From contig CALLZY010000239.1 in NCBI GenBank assembly GCA_937858715.1, positions 1 to 54,804 on the forward strand: a stretch of DNA of 54,804 nucleotides. The letters run 5' to 3'. The position numbers and the translations under genes were made by a program. Within the stretch, counting starts at the first letter, position 1; the number at the start of each line of letters is the position of its first letter. The notes beneath the pieces were generated by a model that saw only the letters and a list, made by a program, of their open reading frames with translations, made no database searches and was not told where the DNA came from. Of the stretch, positions 39,326 through 49,200 are shown piece by piece. The DNA is from an uncultured Chitinophagaceae bacterium. Lineage in GTDB: Bacteria > Bacteroidota > Bacteroidia > Chitinophagales > Chitinophagaceae.

Positions 39326-39372
39326 TGAGAAAGACAGGAGAAATGGAATTGTTGAACACAATATATTAAAAT

Positions 39373-39972
39373 ATGAAAAAACAAAATGGAATAATTGGTG
39401 CCGGAATAATAACAGCAATTGCAGCATCGCTGTGCTGCATTACACCTGTACTGGCTTTGCTGGCTGGCTCCAGTGGAATCGCCGCTTCTTTTTCCTGGCT
39501 GGAACCATTACGGCCATTCTTAATAGGTATTACCATTCTTACGATTGGTTTTGCATGGTTTCAAAAACTAAGGGCTGCAAAAAAAGACGATTGCGGCTGT
39601 GAAACGCCGGAAAACAAAAAATTTATTCACACAAAAGCATTTCTTGGAATAGTAACTGTATTTGCTATCCTTATGATGGCCTTCCCTTACTATTCAAAAA
39701 TGTTTTACCCCCAAACTACAAATAAGTCAGTAATTACTACTGATGCAGTTCTAAAAATTGCGGAAGTTAAAATTAAAGGAATGACCTGTGCCGCCTGCGA
39801 GGAACATGTAAAATTTGAAGTAACTAAATTACCCGGAATTATATCATCAGAAGTATCCTATGCAAATAGGAATGCCATGATAACTTTTGATACGATGAAA
39901 ACAAATATCAAAATAATTGAATTGGCAGTTAATAAAACAGGATATAAAGTCACAGACATAAAAATTAAATAA
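39373..39972 (+). CDS. merTP: MerTP-type mercuric transport fusion protein
   Basis: 199 residues. MerT part (1-115): three membrane helices, Cys21-Cys22 in the first helix (SLCCITP) and the loop pair Cys74/Cys76 (DCGC). MerP part (about 128-199): an HMA domain with GMTCAAC (Cys139, Cys142). MerTP takes up mercuric ions for reduction in the cytoplasm. No merA or MerR gene is in the window, so reduction must be encoded elsewhere or the protein serves another metal. Confidence 0.85.
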   Translation: MKKQNGIIGAGIITAIAASLCCITPVLALLAGSSGIAASFSWLEPLRPFLIGITILTIGFAWFQKLRAAKKDDCGCETPENKKFIHTKAFLGIVTVFAILMMAFPYYSKMFYPQTTNKSVITTDAVLKIAEVKIKGMTCAACEEHVKFEVTKLPGIISSEVSYANRNAMITFDTMKTNIKIIELAVNKTGYKVTDIKIK

Positions 39973-39973
39973 A

Positions 39974-40183
39974 ATGGAAGTTATCTTAAAATCAACCATA
40001 ACCTGTCCGCAATGTGGTTATAAAAAGGAGGAGAATATGCCGGTGGATGCCTGTCAATATTTTTATACCTGCGAACAATGCAAAGCGGTATTAAAACCCA
40101 AATCAGGGGATTGTTGTGTTTTCTGCTCTTATGGAAATGTGGCCTGTCCGCCCATACAAAAAGGCAAAGACTGTTGTGCTTAA
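39974..40183 (+). CDS. GDCCVxC domain protein
   Basis: 69 residues, no signal peptide, ten Cys: TCPQCG, YTCEQC, then GDCCVFC and CPP...DCCA. This matches the small GDCCVxC family that often lies next to mer genes in Bacteroidota. It starts two bases after the merTP stop. It is likely a cytoplasmic thiol protein that receives the imported ion. Confidence 0.85.
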   Translation: MEVILKSTITCPQCGYKKEENMPVDACQYFYTCEQCKAVLKPKSGDCCVFCSYGNVACPPIQKGKDCCA

Positions 40184-40194
40184 ATCTAAATTAA

Positions 40195-41448
40195 ATGAAT
40201 AGGAAAATATTATTAATACTTGCTTTGGTTGTATCGGGAAATATTGCATCGGGTCAATCCATTATGCAATTAGATACAATCATTGACAGTATCACCGCAT
40301 CACACCCCGTTGTGAAAATGTACGACAATGAAATCCGTTCAATGGATGAAGCAGCCAAAGGTGCAAGAAGTTGGATGCCGCCGCAGGTTGGCATCGGGCA
40401 GTTTATGACGCCGTATGATGTACGGCTCTGGCACAGAGAAGGCGATATTCCGGGCATGGGCTCAGTAATGGTGTCAGGTGAGCAAATGTTCCCAAACAGA
40501 AAAAAACTGGATGCAGATGAGAGATACATGAAGGCAATGTCCTCAGTTGAGAAGGAAAGAAAAAACGCAACACTGAACGAATTAATCAACGATGCAAAAC
40601 AGTTTTATTACGAATGGATAATCTTGAAAAGGAAGCTGGTGATACTGGCAGAAAATGAAAAGATTCTGGACTTCATGATAAAGAATGCTGAGATACGATA
40701 CAAGAACGGATTAGAAAAAATAAGTGCATACTACAAAGCTAAAGCTGCATTGGGTGATGTGAAGAATATGCAACTAATGTTTGAAAACGATATAAAAGAA
40801 AAAAGAATCCGTATCAATGCACTTATGGGCAGAAATGCAATGATTTATTTTGACATTGATACAGCTTATGCTTTAAATGATTATTCAGGTCTTGTTTTTG
40901 ACAGCACATTATTTTATACTAACCGGAGTGACCTGAAATCATTAGACAAGGAGATTAGTCTTACCCGGTTGAAGCAGGAGGCAGAAAGGGCGTCACTAAA
41001 ACCGCAATTCGGCATCCGCTATGACAATATGATTGGTTTTGGCGGTCAGCCTTTGCAATACACAATCATGGGAATGGTGCGGATTCCAATGGCTAAATGG
41101 TCATCAAAAATGAATAAGGCTAATATTGAAAGCCTGAAATGGAAAACCTATGCCATACAATCTCAAAAAGAAATGATAGTGAATGAATACAGCGGCATGG
41201 CTTATGGTATGAGAAATGAATTAGAGCTAAAGAAAAAGCAGATTAAGCTCTATGAGGAAAATATCATTCCTGCATTGAGGAATAATTATAAAACCATGCA
41301 GTTGGGTTATGAACAAAACACAGAGGAGCTATTTATGCTTTATGATGCCTGGGAAACGCTAAACATGAAGCAACTGGAATATGTAGAATTGCTCAACCAG
41401 GCATTAAAACTTCAGGTAACGATTGAACGAATTATTGAAAAAAAATAA
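40195..41448 (+). CDS. TolC-family outer-membrane efflux protein (CusC/CzcC-like)
   Basis: 417 residues with a signal peptide (1-20, ending GNIASGQ). The mature part has the long helices and internal duplication of TolC-type trimers that form the outer-membrane exit duct. It lies between the pump genes and the adaptor genes and is the likely duct for the split CusA pump. No lipobox is seen. Confidence 0.85.
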   Translation: MNRKILLILALVVSGNIASGQSIMQLDTIIDSITASHPVVKMYDNEIRSMDEAAKGARSWMPPQVGIGQFMTPYDVRLWHREGDIPGMGSVMVSGEQMFPNRKKLDADERYMKAMSSVEKERKNATLNELINDAKQFYYEWIILKRKLVILAENEKILDFMIKNAEIRYKNGLEKISAYYKAKAALGDVKNMQLMFENDIKEKRIRINALMGRNAMIYFDIDTAYALNDYSGLVFDSTLFYTNRSDLKSLDKEISLTRLKQEAERASLKPQFGIRYDNMIGFGGQPLQYTIMGMVRIPMAKWSSKMNKANIESLKWKTYAIQSQKEMIVNEYSGMAYGMRNELELKKKQIKLYEENIIPALRNNYKTMQLGYEQNTEELFMLYDAWETLNMKQLEYVELLNQALKLQVTIERIIEKK

Positions 41449-41458
41449 ATCTCCTGTT

Positions 41459-42961
41459 ATGAAAAGAAGAAATTTTTTAAAAATGTCAGGCCTGGGTGCA
41501 GGCGCAGTTGTAACCAGTGGTTCTCTGGCAGGTTTTTTAGTCAGTTGCAGTGGGTGTAAAAAGGAGCATCACAGAGGTTTGATGACAGAGCCGGTAATGA
41601 TAACAGAAGGCGATTTTTCAAAACTGCTTTCATTTCCGTCGCAAGCTGGCATAAATCAAACACTCACTGCGCAGGCAACTACTGCAAACCCGAAAGGAGC
41701 AAATATTCCGGTCTTGGGTTATCAACCTAATAATTTGTTAGGGCCATCATTCAAAGTAAACAAAGGCGATGCAGTAAATATTTTATTACAGAATAATTTA
41801 TCAGAGCATACCAATATCCACTGGCATGGTTTAAAAATCCCTGCATTAATGGATGGTCATCCTGACCAGTTAGTGAATGCAGGAAGTACTTTCCGGTATC
41901 AGTTTACAGTAAATCAAAGGGCTGGTTTAAGCTGGTATCATCCGCATCCGCATGAAAAGACAGGCAAACAGGTTTTTCAGGGATTGGCCGGTTTGTTTAT
42001 CATCAATGATGCAGAAGAAGCAGCCCTGAATTTGCCATCAGGTCAGTATGAAATACCATTGGTTATACAGGATAAACGCATCACCGGAACAGGCATCTCT
42101 TACAATCCTTCAATGGAAGAAGTGATGGCGGGTTATATGGGAGAATCAATTGTAGTGAATGGAGTTTATTCACCTTATACTGAAGTAGCCACCCGTTATT
42201 ACCGACTTCGTATTTTGAATGGTTCCAATGCAAGGGTTTACAATCTTGCTTTCAGCAACAATGCTGATATGATAATTATTGGTAACGATGGCGGACTGTT
42301 AAAAAATCCGGTTACAGTAAAAGACATATTGATAGCGCCTGGCGAAAGATTAGATGTATTAGTAAACTTCAGCAGAGTATCAGTAGGTACAGAAATATTT
42401 TTAGTAAGTAAGGAGTTTGCTCATGGTGGCGATGCACAGGGCAAGCAGTTATTCAGAATTATGAAATTCAAAGTAACGACTGCTGCTTCTGATACATTTA
42501 TTGTTCCTTCAAACCTTTCAACATTCAATGCAATTCCTGCTTCATCATCAGTAAAAACAAGAACATTTGAAATCTCCAATGCAATGGAGCATGATGGAAT
42601 GCCAATGAATGATGGAATGCAGATGCGTCACCGCATCAATGGAAAATTATTTGACAGCAGCCGTATTGATGAAAATGTTGCAGCCAATTCAAATGAAATA
42701 TGGGTATTTGATAATAGTAAAGGTGACGAACCGCATCCAATGCACCTGCATGGTGTGTTCTTCCAGGTATTGAACAGAACAGGTGGCCGGGGAGATCTTA
42801 TCTCTTCTGAAAACGGATGGAAAGATACGGTACTGGTAATGCCGGGTGAAAGAGTAAGAATAATTATTCCTTTTGAAAACAACACCGGCAAATTTGTTTT
42901 TCACTGCCATAACCTGGAACATGAAGATGATGGTATGATGTTGCAATATCAATTAAGTTAA
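41459..42961 (+). CDS. Multicopper oxidase (CueO/CopA-like)
   Basis: 500 residues from ATG 41459; an earlier start would overlap the TolC gene. The N-terminus carries a Tat-like KRRNFLK motif and a possible lipobox FLVSC. All four copper-site motifs are present: HWHGLK, WYHPHPH, HPMHLHG and HCHNLEHEDDGM. It probably oxidises cuprous to cupric ion in the periplasm, lowering toxicity. A Met/His-rich stretch near the C-terminal third (MEHDGMPMNDGMQM) resembles substrate-copper loops of CueO. Confidence 0.92.
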   Translation: MKRRNFLKMSGLGAGAVVTSGSLAGFLVSCSGCKKEHHRGLMTEPVMITEGDFSKLLSFPSQAGINQTLTAQATTANPKGANIPVLGYQPNNLLGPSFKVNKGDAVNILLQNNLSEHTNIHWHGLKIPALMDGHPDQLVNAGSTFRYQFTVNQRAGLSWYHPHPHEKTGKQVFQGLAGLFIINDAEEAALNLPSGQYEIPLVIQDKRITGTGISYNPSMEEVMAGYMGESIVVNGVYSPYTEVATRYYRLRILNGSNARVYNLAFSNNADMIIIGNDGGLLKNPVTVKDILIAPGERLDVLVNFSRVSVGTEIFLVSKEFAHGGDAQGKQLFRIMKFKVTTAASDTFIVPSNLSTFNAIPASSSVKTRTFEISNAMEHDGMPMNDGMQMRHRINGKLFDSSRIDENVAANSNEIWVFDNSKGDEPHPMHLHGVFFQVLNRTGGRGDLISSENGWKDTVLVMPGERVRIIIPFENNTGKFVFHCHNLEHEDDGMMLQYQLS

Positions 42962-42973
42962 TCAAAGTATACA

Positions 42974-44338
42974 ATGAAGAAACTATTTTATATAAGCGGC
43001 TTAATATTGGTGATTGTTGCATTTGGCTGTAAGAATAAGAAAGACCCTCATGCGGGGCATCAAACAGAAGTTGCCAAGGATATGTACACCTGTCCTATGC
43101 CGAAAGATTCTGTATTCAGCGATAAGCCGGGTAAATGCCCGAAGTGTGGAATGGCTTTGGTAAAAATGGAAATGAAAGACCATCAGCACGACAAAGTGGA
43201 ATACACCTGTCCCATGCATCCCGAAGTAATCAAAGACAAACCCGGTACATGCCCCATCTGTGGAATGGATTTAGTAAAAAAAGAAACAGGCAGCAAAAAA
43301 GTAGATGATATAGAGCTGGAATCATTACTCAAACCCACTAATGAGTTTGTAGTATCATCCATTCCGGTAACAACCATTGAAAAAAGAGATGTGCAAATAG
43401 AAATTGAAGCATTAGGAAATATTGCTTATGATACCAGGCAGGTGGGAAGTATTTCAACAAGGGTTTCCGGCAGAATTGAAAAGTTATATGTTCGCTATCG
43501 CTACCAGAAAATAAGTAAAGGGCAAAAGATACTGGATATATACAGTCCTGAGTTACTCACCGCACAACAGAACCTTTTATTCCTCCTGAGGAATGATGCT
43601 GCAAACATCACATTTATAGAAGCTGCAAAAGAAAAGCTCTTGTTATTAGGAATGAGCAATGAACAGTTAAAGCAGGTCATTCACTCAGGCAAACCTTCAT
43701 TAACTATTGCTGTGTTTAGTAATTACAGCGGGCATATTCATGAAGCTTCGAATGGCGGCAGTATGAATACTGCATCTGATAACATGAGAGATATTTCTTT
43801 AATTACGGAAGAGCTTTCCTTAAAAGAAGGAATGTATGTGCAGAAAGGACAGTCTGTTTTTACAGTTTTCAATCCTGACAGAGCATGGGCTATTCTCAAT
43901 ATTTACGGAGAAAATCAATCGCTGGTAAAAAAAGGCAACACTGTAAGAGTAGTTCCTGAAACTGTGCCGGATAAAGACTTCAGGGCAACCATTGATTTTG
44001 TTGAGCCATTCTATCGCAAAGAAAGTAAAACAGTTACTTCAAGAGTATACTTTAATAACAGCACATTAAAAATTCCTATTGGCAGCCAGGTGAAAGCAAC
44101 CATTTTCGGAGACACAAAAGAAGCATATTGGCTGCCCAAAGAATCAGTACTCTCATTAGGAATGGACAAAGTTGTGTTTCAAAAAACAGAAGGAGGTTTT
44201 AAAGCAAAGAAAATAAGTACGGGTATTGTCCATGAAAAACATATACAAGTAATAAGCGGATTAACAACAAAAGATTCTGTGTCAGCTAATGCACAGTTCC
44301 TGATGGATAGTGAAAGTTTCATCAAAGTAAAAAACTAA
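42974..44338 (+). CDS. RND periplasmic adaptor (CusB-like) with two metal-binding modules
   Basis: 454 residues. The lipoprotein signal ends at Cys19 (VAFGC). Two metal modules follow, at 37-63 (YTCPMPK...CPKCGM) and 76-101 (YTCPMHP...CPICGM). Then come the beta-barrel, lipoyl and hairpin domains of a membrane-fusion protein (about 115-450), with [10 protein letters not shown] and [12 protein letters not shown]. It links pump and duct and probably loads metal onto the pump. A paralogue follows after two bases. Confidence 0.88.
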   Translation: MKKLFYISGLILVIVAFGCKNKKDPHAGHQTEVAKDMYTCPMPKDSVFSDKPGKCPKCGMALVKMEMKDHQHDKVEYTCPMHPEVIKDKPGTCPICGMDLVKKETGSKKVDDIELESLLKPTNEFVVSSIPVTTIEKRDVQIEIEALGNIAYDTRQVGSISTRVSGRIEKLYVRYRYQKISKGQKILDIYSPELLTAQQNLLFLLRNDAANITFIEAAKEKLLLLGMSNEQLKQVIHSGKPSLTIAVFSNYSGHIHEASNGGSMNTASDNMRDISLITEELSLKEGMYVQKGQSVFTVFNPDRAWAILNIYGENQSLVKKGNTVRVVPETVPDKDFRATIDFVEPFYRKESKTVTSRVYFNNSTLKIPIGSQVKATIFGDTKEAYWLPKESVLSLGMDKVVFQKTEGGFKAKKISTGIVHEKHIQVISGLTTKDSVSANAQFLMDSESFIKVKN

Positions 44339-44340
44339 TT

Positions 44341-45537
44341 ATGCGATATATCATAATTGCAGCAACAGCTTTATTACTTTTTGCAGCATGCAAAAACAAA
44401 AAGGAAGCTCCTAAAAACCCGGACACATATTACACCTGTTCTATGGACCCGCAGGTGGTAGAATACAAGCCAGGTAAGTGCCCCATTTGTAAAATGGACT
44501 TAACTCCTGTTAAGAAAAAGAACGGGGAAAGCAAAGATGAATTGCAGTTAAGCGAACAGCAAATACAATTAGGAAATATTCAAACCGATACTATTCGTAA
44601 CGGCACAATCGGCGACCAGTTGGTTTTAACGGCTACCCTGAATTTTGACCAGATGAGGGCATCTTCCATGAGTTCAAGAGTGATGGGCAGGGTTGAAAAA
44701 CTCTACTACAAGAACCTGGGTGATTATGTAAGAAAAGGGTCGCCGCTTTATGATTTGTACAGCGAGGAACTGAATAATGCCAAACAGGAATACCTTCTTG
44801 CATTGGATAAGAAAAAGGCTTTTACAACTGAAACGGTTATTGATTTTGACCAATTGATTGAGAGTGCCAGGAATAAATTATTGCTTTGGGGATTAAATGA
44901 AGTACAGATTAATGAACTGGTTAAGTCAAAGAAGGCCACTCCCGTCACTACATTTTATAGCAGTGCTGGCGGCTACATTACACAGCTTGACATACGGGAG
45001 GGAGATTATGTAATGGAAGGCGGTACAATTGTAAAACTGGCTGACCTCTCTACTTTGTGGGCAGAGGCGCAGGTATATACATCGCAATTAGCCGAATTAA
45101 ACAGCAATAGTATAGCTACAGTTCAGCTTCCTGATTTTGATAATAAAGAAATCAAAGGCAGGATTGAATTTGTAAACCCCGAAATCAATCCTGATACAAG
45201 AATCAATCTTATCCGTGTCTCTATACCAAATACCGGTAATCAATTAAAACCGGGTATGCCAGCTTATGTGTTATTGAAAAGCCCGCAGCGGCAATCACTC
45301 AATTTGCCTGTTGATGCCGTAATAAGGGATGGCAAAGGTGCAACAGTCTGGATACAGACAGCCGATAAAACATTTAAAAGTGTGATGGTACAAACGGGTT
45401 TGGAAAGTGATGACAGAATTGAAATAAAATCAGGACTAAATGTGGGTGATGTAGTGGTAATCACCGGAGCTTATCTTTTACACAGCGAATATGTATTTAA
45501 AAAAGGTGCCGACCCGATGGCAGGGCATAATCATTAA
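44341..45537 (+). CDS. RND periplasmic adaptor (CusB-like) with one metal-binding module
   Basis: 398 residues. Lipobox FAAC with Cys17, one metal module at about 31-56 (YTCSMDP...CPICKM), then the adaptor core with VMGRVEKLYY and GSPLYDLYSEEL. It ends in GHNH, a small metal ligand. It is a paralogue of the preceding adaptor. Two different CusB proteins may form a mixed ring or serve different states. Confidence 0.88.
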   Translation: MRYIIIAATALLLFAACKNKKEAPKNPDTYYTCSMDPQVVEYKPGKCPICKMDLTPVKKKNGESKDELQLSEQQIQLGNIQTDTIRNGTIGDQLVLTATLNFDQMRASSMSSRVMGRVEKLYYKNLGDYVRKGSPLYDLYSEELNNAKQEYLLALDKKKAFTTETVIDFDQLIESARNKLLLWGLNEVQINELVKSKKATPVTTFYSSAGGYITQLDIREGDYVMEGGTIVKLADLSTLWAEAQVYTSQLAELNSNSIATVQLPDFDNKEIKGRIEFVNPEINPDTRINLIRVSIPNTGNQLKPGMPAYVLLKSPQRQSLNLPVDAVIRDGKGATVWIQTADKTFKSVMVQTGLESDDRIEIKSGLNVGDVVVITGAYLLHSEYVFKKGADPMAGHNH

Positions 45538-45678
45538 AAAGTTAGTAAATCAACAGCATGAATACATTTTTTAATTCTTGTCATCAATGGGGCGGTACTT
45601 ATGAGTATGAGTACTGTTGTAGTAGCTATTAATGCAAGTCTTATAAAATAAATGGCCCCTTTTTGCAAATGCTTAACA

Positions 45679-45713
45679 ACCTTTCGTCTTTCAAACTTTT
45701 ATTTCTATATTTG
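45679..45713 (+). promoter_or_regulatory. Promoter of DUF6660 gene with shared ACCTTTCGT element
   Basis: TATATTTG at 45706-45713 is an exact Bacteroidota -7 box, 8 bases before the ATG at 45721, which would give an almost leaderless mRNA. ACCTTTCGT at 45679-45687 recurs at 46159-46167 upstream of the second pump gene. Its place in the -33 zone fits an activator site. Confidence 0.5.
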
Positions 45714-45720
45714 CCCTCTA

Positions 45721-46038
45721 ATGAAATTTTTCGCCTTTATAATGAGTTTTTACTTATTGGCTCTTAGCTGCTACCCTTGTGGTGACAGCCAGGAGTGTGA
45801 TGTAAAAGCAGAAGCAAAAATTTCACAATCAGACGACCATCAGCAGCATAACCACAATAAAGAAGCCTGCACGCCATTCTGCACTTGCTCCTGCTGCCCT
45901 TCTTCTGTATTTTTTACTCCCTTTGCAAAAGCACAGGATACTCATGTTCATATTCAATCTATCAAATATTCCCTTTTTGATATAACCTTTGATTCTGATG
46001 TATTTTCTTCTATCTGGCAGCCTCCCAGGTTATCTTAA
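45721..46038 (+). CDS. DUF6660 family Cys-rich exported protein
   Basis: 105 residues from ATG 45721 (a start 23 codons earlier would include the promoter). It has a signal peptide-like N-terminus (MKFFAFIMSFYLLALSCYPC), a His stretch (HQQHNHNK) and a Cys cluster (CTPFCTCSCC). This is the pattern of small DUF6660 proteins found before CusA-TolC fusions in Bacteroidota. Metal sensing or chaperoning in the periplasm is likely. Confidence 0.78.
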   Translation: MKFFAFIMSFYLLALSCYPCGDSQECDVKAEAKISQSDDHQQHNHNKEACTPFCTCSCCPSSVFFTPFAKAQDTHVHIQSIKYSLFDITFDSDVFSSIWQPPRLS

Positions 46039-46055
46039 TTACTCCTTTTAGTAAT
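46038..46055 (+). other. Hairpin behind DUF6660 gene
   Basis: ATTACT-CCTTTT-AGTAAT overlapping the stop codon region, followed by a small UUCG-type hairpin near 46060-46073. Neither has a T run, so attenuation or mRNA stability is more likely than strong termination. The 244-base gap to the next gene also contains the dyad at 46154-46169 and no open frame. Confidence 0.3.
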
Positions 46056-46153
46056 CCTAAAGCCTTCGGGTTTGCTGCATCGCCATTTAATGGCATGTAT
46101 CTTATTTATCATTCTTTATCGTAGTATAACTGAGAAGCAAAAAATGTAGCTCA

Positions 46154-46169
46154 ATACGACCTTTCGTAT
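46154..46169 (+). promoter_or_regulatory. Dyad upstream of CzcA-TolC fusion (candidate metalloregulator site)
   Basis: ATACGA-CCTT-TCGTAT is a perfect 6-4-6 inverted repeat, 114 bases before the pump gene. It has the same CCTT spacer as the dyad at 34437-34454 and shares ACCTTTCGT with 45679-45687. Confidence 0.45.
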
Positions 46170-46282
46170 AAAGTGATTAAAAATCATTGCAATTAAATCG
46201 TTTGGTATAGTCCAATTCTTTTAACATCCGTTGCAGAAAGAATAATCTATTACTACAGCATTTAACTAAACTGAAAAACGAC

Positions 46283-49200
46283 ATGCTCAATAAAATAATT
46301 CATTTCAGTATTAAAAATAAACTGATCATAGGGTTAATGACACTTGCACTCATTATTTGGGGAGTGTGGAGTGCAACCAAACTGCCCATAGATGCCCTGC
46401 CTGACATAACCAACAATCAGGTACAAATCATTACACTCAGCCCAACACTTGCCGGTCAGGAAGTGGAACAATTGGTTACATACCCAATTGAACAAAGTAT
46501 TGCAAACCTGCCTGACCTGATAGAGTTGAGAAGTATTTCCCGTTTCGGTCTTTCAGTAATTACTGCTGTGTTTGACGATAAAGTAAATATTTATTTTGCC
46601 CGGCAGCTTATCAATGAAAAATTAAAAGAAGCAGGAGAAAAGATTCCGAAAGGGATTGGAACACCCGAATTAGCACCTGTCAGCACTGGTTTGGGAGATA
46701 TTTATCAATACATCTTGCATCCTAAAAAAGGTAGCGAAGCAAAATACACCGCAATGGATTTACGAACCATGCAGGATTGGATTGTTGCACGGCAACTTTA
46801 TGGTACACCCGGTATTGCCGAAGTCAACAGCTATGGCGGACAACTCAAGCAATATGAAGTTGCTGTCAATCCCGACCGCCTAATTGCGATGGGAGTATCT
46901 ATTCCTGAAATTTTTACCGCTTTAGAAAAAAACAATGAAAATACAGGAGGGGCCTATATTGATAAAAGACCCAATGCCTATTTTATTCGTGGAGTTGGCC
47001 TGCTAGGGTCATTTGATGATATAAAGAACATTGCAGTAAAGAACAATCCCAACGGAATTCCAATCTTAATTAAAGATGTTGCGGATATTCGTTTCGGTAG
47101 TGCTGTGCGTTATGGTGCACTTGCTTTTAATGGTGAAAAAGAAGCAGTAGGCGGCGCTGTGATGATGCTAAAAGGATCAAACAGTGCCGAGGTCGTAAAC
47201 AGGGTTAAAAATAAGATGCAAACAATTCAGCAATCATTGCCGCCAGATGTAATCATTGAGCCCTTTCTAGACAGAACTGATTTAATAAGTCGTGCCATTT
47301 CTACGGTAGAAAAAAACCTGATTGAGGGTGCATTGATTGTAATATTTATATTGGTACTTTTTTTGGGAAATTTCAGGGCAGGTTTAATTGTTGCTTCCGC
47401 TATTCCATTATCCATGCTTTTTGCTTTAGGAATGATGAATTTGTTTGGTGTAAGTGCCAACCTTATGAGTTTAGGTGCTATTGACTTTGGTTTAATTGTG
47501 GACGGTGCAGTTATTATTGTAGAGAGTGTTTTTCATAGGATTAGTACCACACAATTGCAAAGTGGCGTAACAAAACTTTCGGCAAAACAAATGGACGAAA
47601 CCGTTTTTGAAAGTGCAAAAAGAATGATGAATTCAGCAGCATTCGGACAAATCATTATTCTCATTGTATATTTCCCCATCCTTTCGCTGGTAGGTATTGA
47701 AGGTAAAATGTTTGGCCCAATGGCACAAACAGTGTCCTTTGCAATTATAGGTGCTTTTATTCTTTCACTCACCTACATTCCAATGGTGTCGGCACTTTTC
47801 CTCAGTAAAAAAGTTAAACATAAAAAAAATATTTCTGACAGGATGATGGATTTTTTCCAACGTATTTATGCACCACTTTTGCAAAAAGCTATAAAGGCTA
47901 AGACGTATGTAGTTGGAATTACAGTTGCAATTTTCTTCATCACTGTTTTTATTTTTTCAAAAATGGGTGGTGAATTTATTCCAAAATTGGCTGAAGGCGA
48001 TTTTGCTTTTCAATGTTTCTTACCACAGGGAACGTCATTATCTCAAAGTGTGGAAACGTCCATGCAGGCTGCCAGGTTAATTAAAGAGTTTGATGAGGTA
48101 AAAATGGTGGTAAACAGGACAGGAAGTGCTGAAATACCAACTGACCCCATGCCTCCCGAGATAACGGATATTTTTATCATTTTAAAACCACTGCGGGAGT
48201 GGAAAAGAGATATTACCTATGAAGAATTGGCTGATGAAATAAATGAGAAATTAGAAGTTATTCCCGGCGTTATCATTGAAAAAAGTCAACCCATCCAAAT
48301 GCGTTTTAACGAATTGATGACTGGTGTTCGTCAGGATGTTGCGGTAAAAATATTTGGTGAAAATATGGACACACTTTTAACTTATGCCACCAAAGTAAAC
48401 GCAATTGTGCAAAAAATAGAGGGAGCAACAGAACCGATGGTTGAACGGGTAGCAGGTTTACCACAAATAGTAATTAACTACAACCGTGCCCAGATTGCCA
48501 ACTATGGTTTGAACATTGAGGATATAAACCACATTGTAAGCACCGCCTTTGCAGGAGGTGAGGCTGGAGTTGTTTTTGAAAACGAACGCAAATTTGATTT
48601 AGTGGTTCGCTTGGATAGTACTCATCGGAATAATATTGAAGATGTGAACCATTTATATATTCCAATTTCAAACGGAAATCAAATTCCGTTATCGCAAGTG
48701 GCAGAAATAAAATTGGAATTGGGGCCGGCACAAATTAGCCGTGAAGGTGGTAAGCGAAGGATTGTTATCGGTTTCAATGTAAAAGACAGAGATGTTGCAA
48801 GTGTGGTAAAAGACATTCAAAAGGAATTGAATCAAGTAAAACTTCCGTCGGGTTATTATTATACTTATGGGGGCACTTTTGAAAACTTACAGGCAGCATC
48901 CGCAAGATTGATGATTGCTGTGCCGGTGGCATTGGCTCTTATTTTTTTGTTGCTGTATTTTACATTTACATCAATTAAACAGGCAACCCTTATTTTCACT
49001 GCAATTCCAATGGCAGCAATTGGCGGCGTATTTGCCTTATTGCTTCGTGATATGCCTTTTAGCATTTCGGCAGGTGTTGGTTTTATTGCCTTGTTTGGGG
49101 TTGCTGTTTTGAATGGTATCGTACTTATTGGAACATTCAACCAGTTAGAGAAGGATGGAATGACCGATATTTTACAGAGAATTAAAATAGGAACAAAAAT

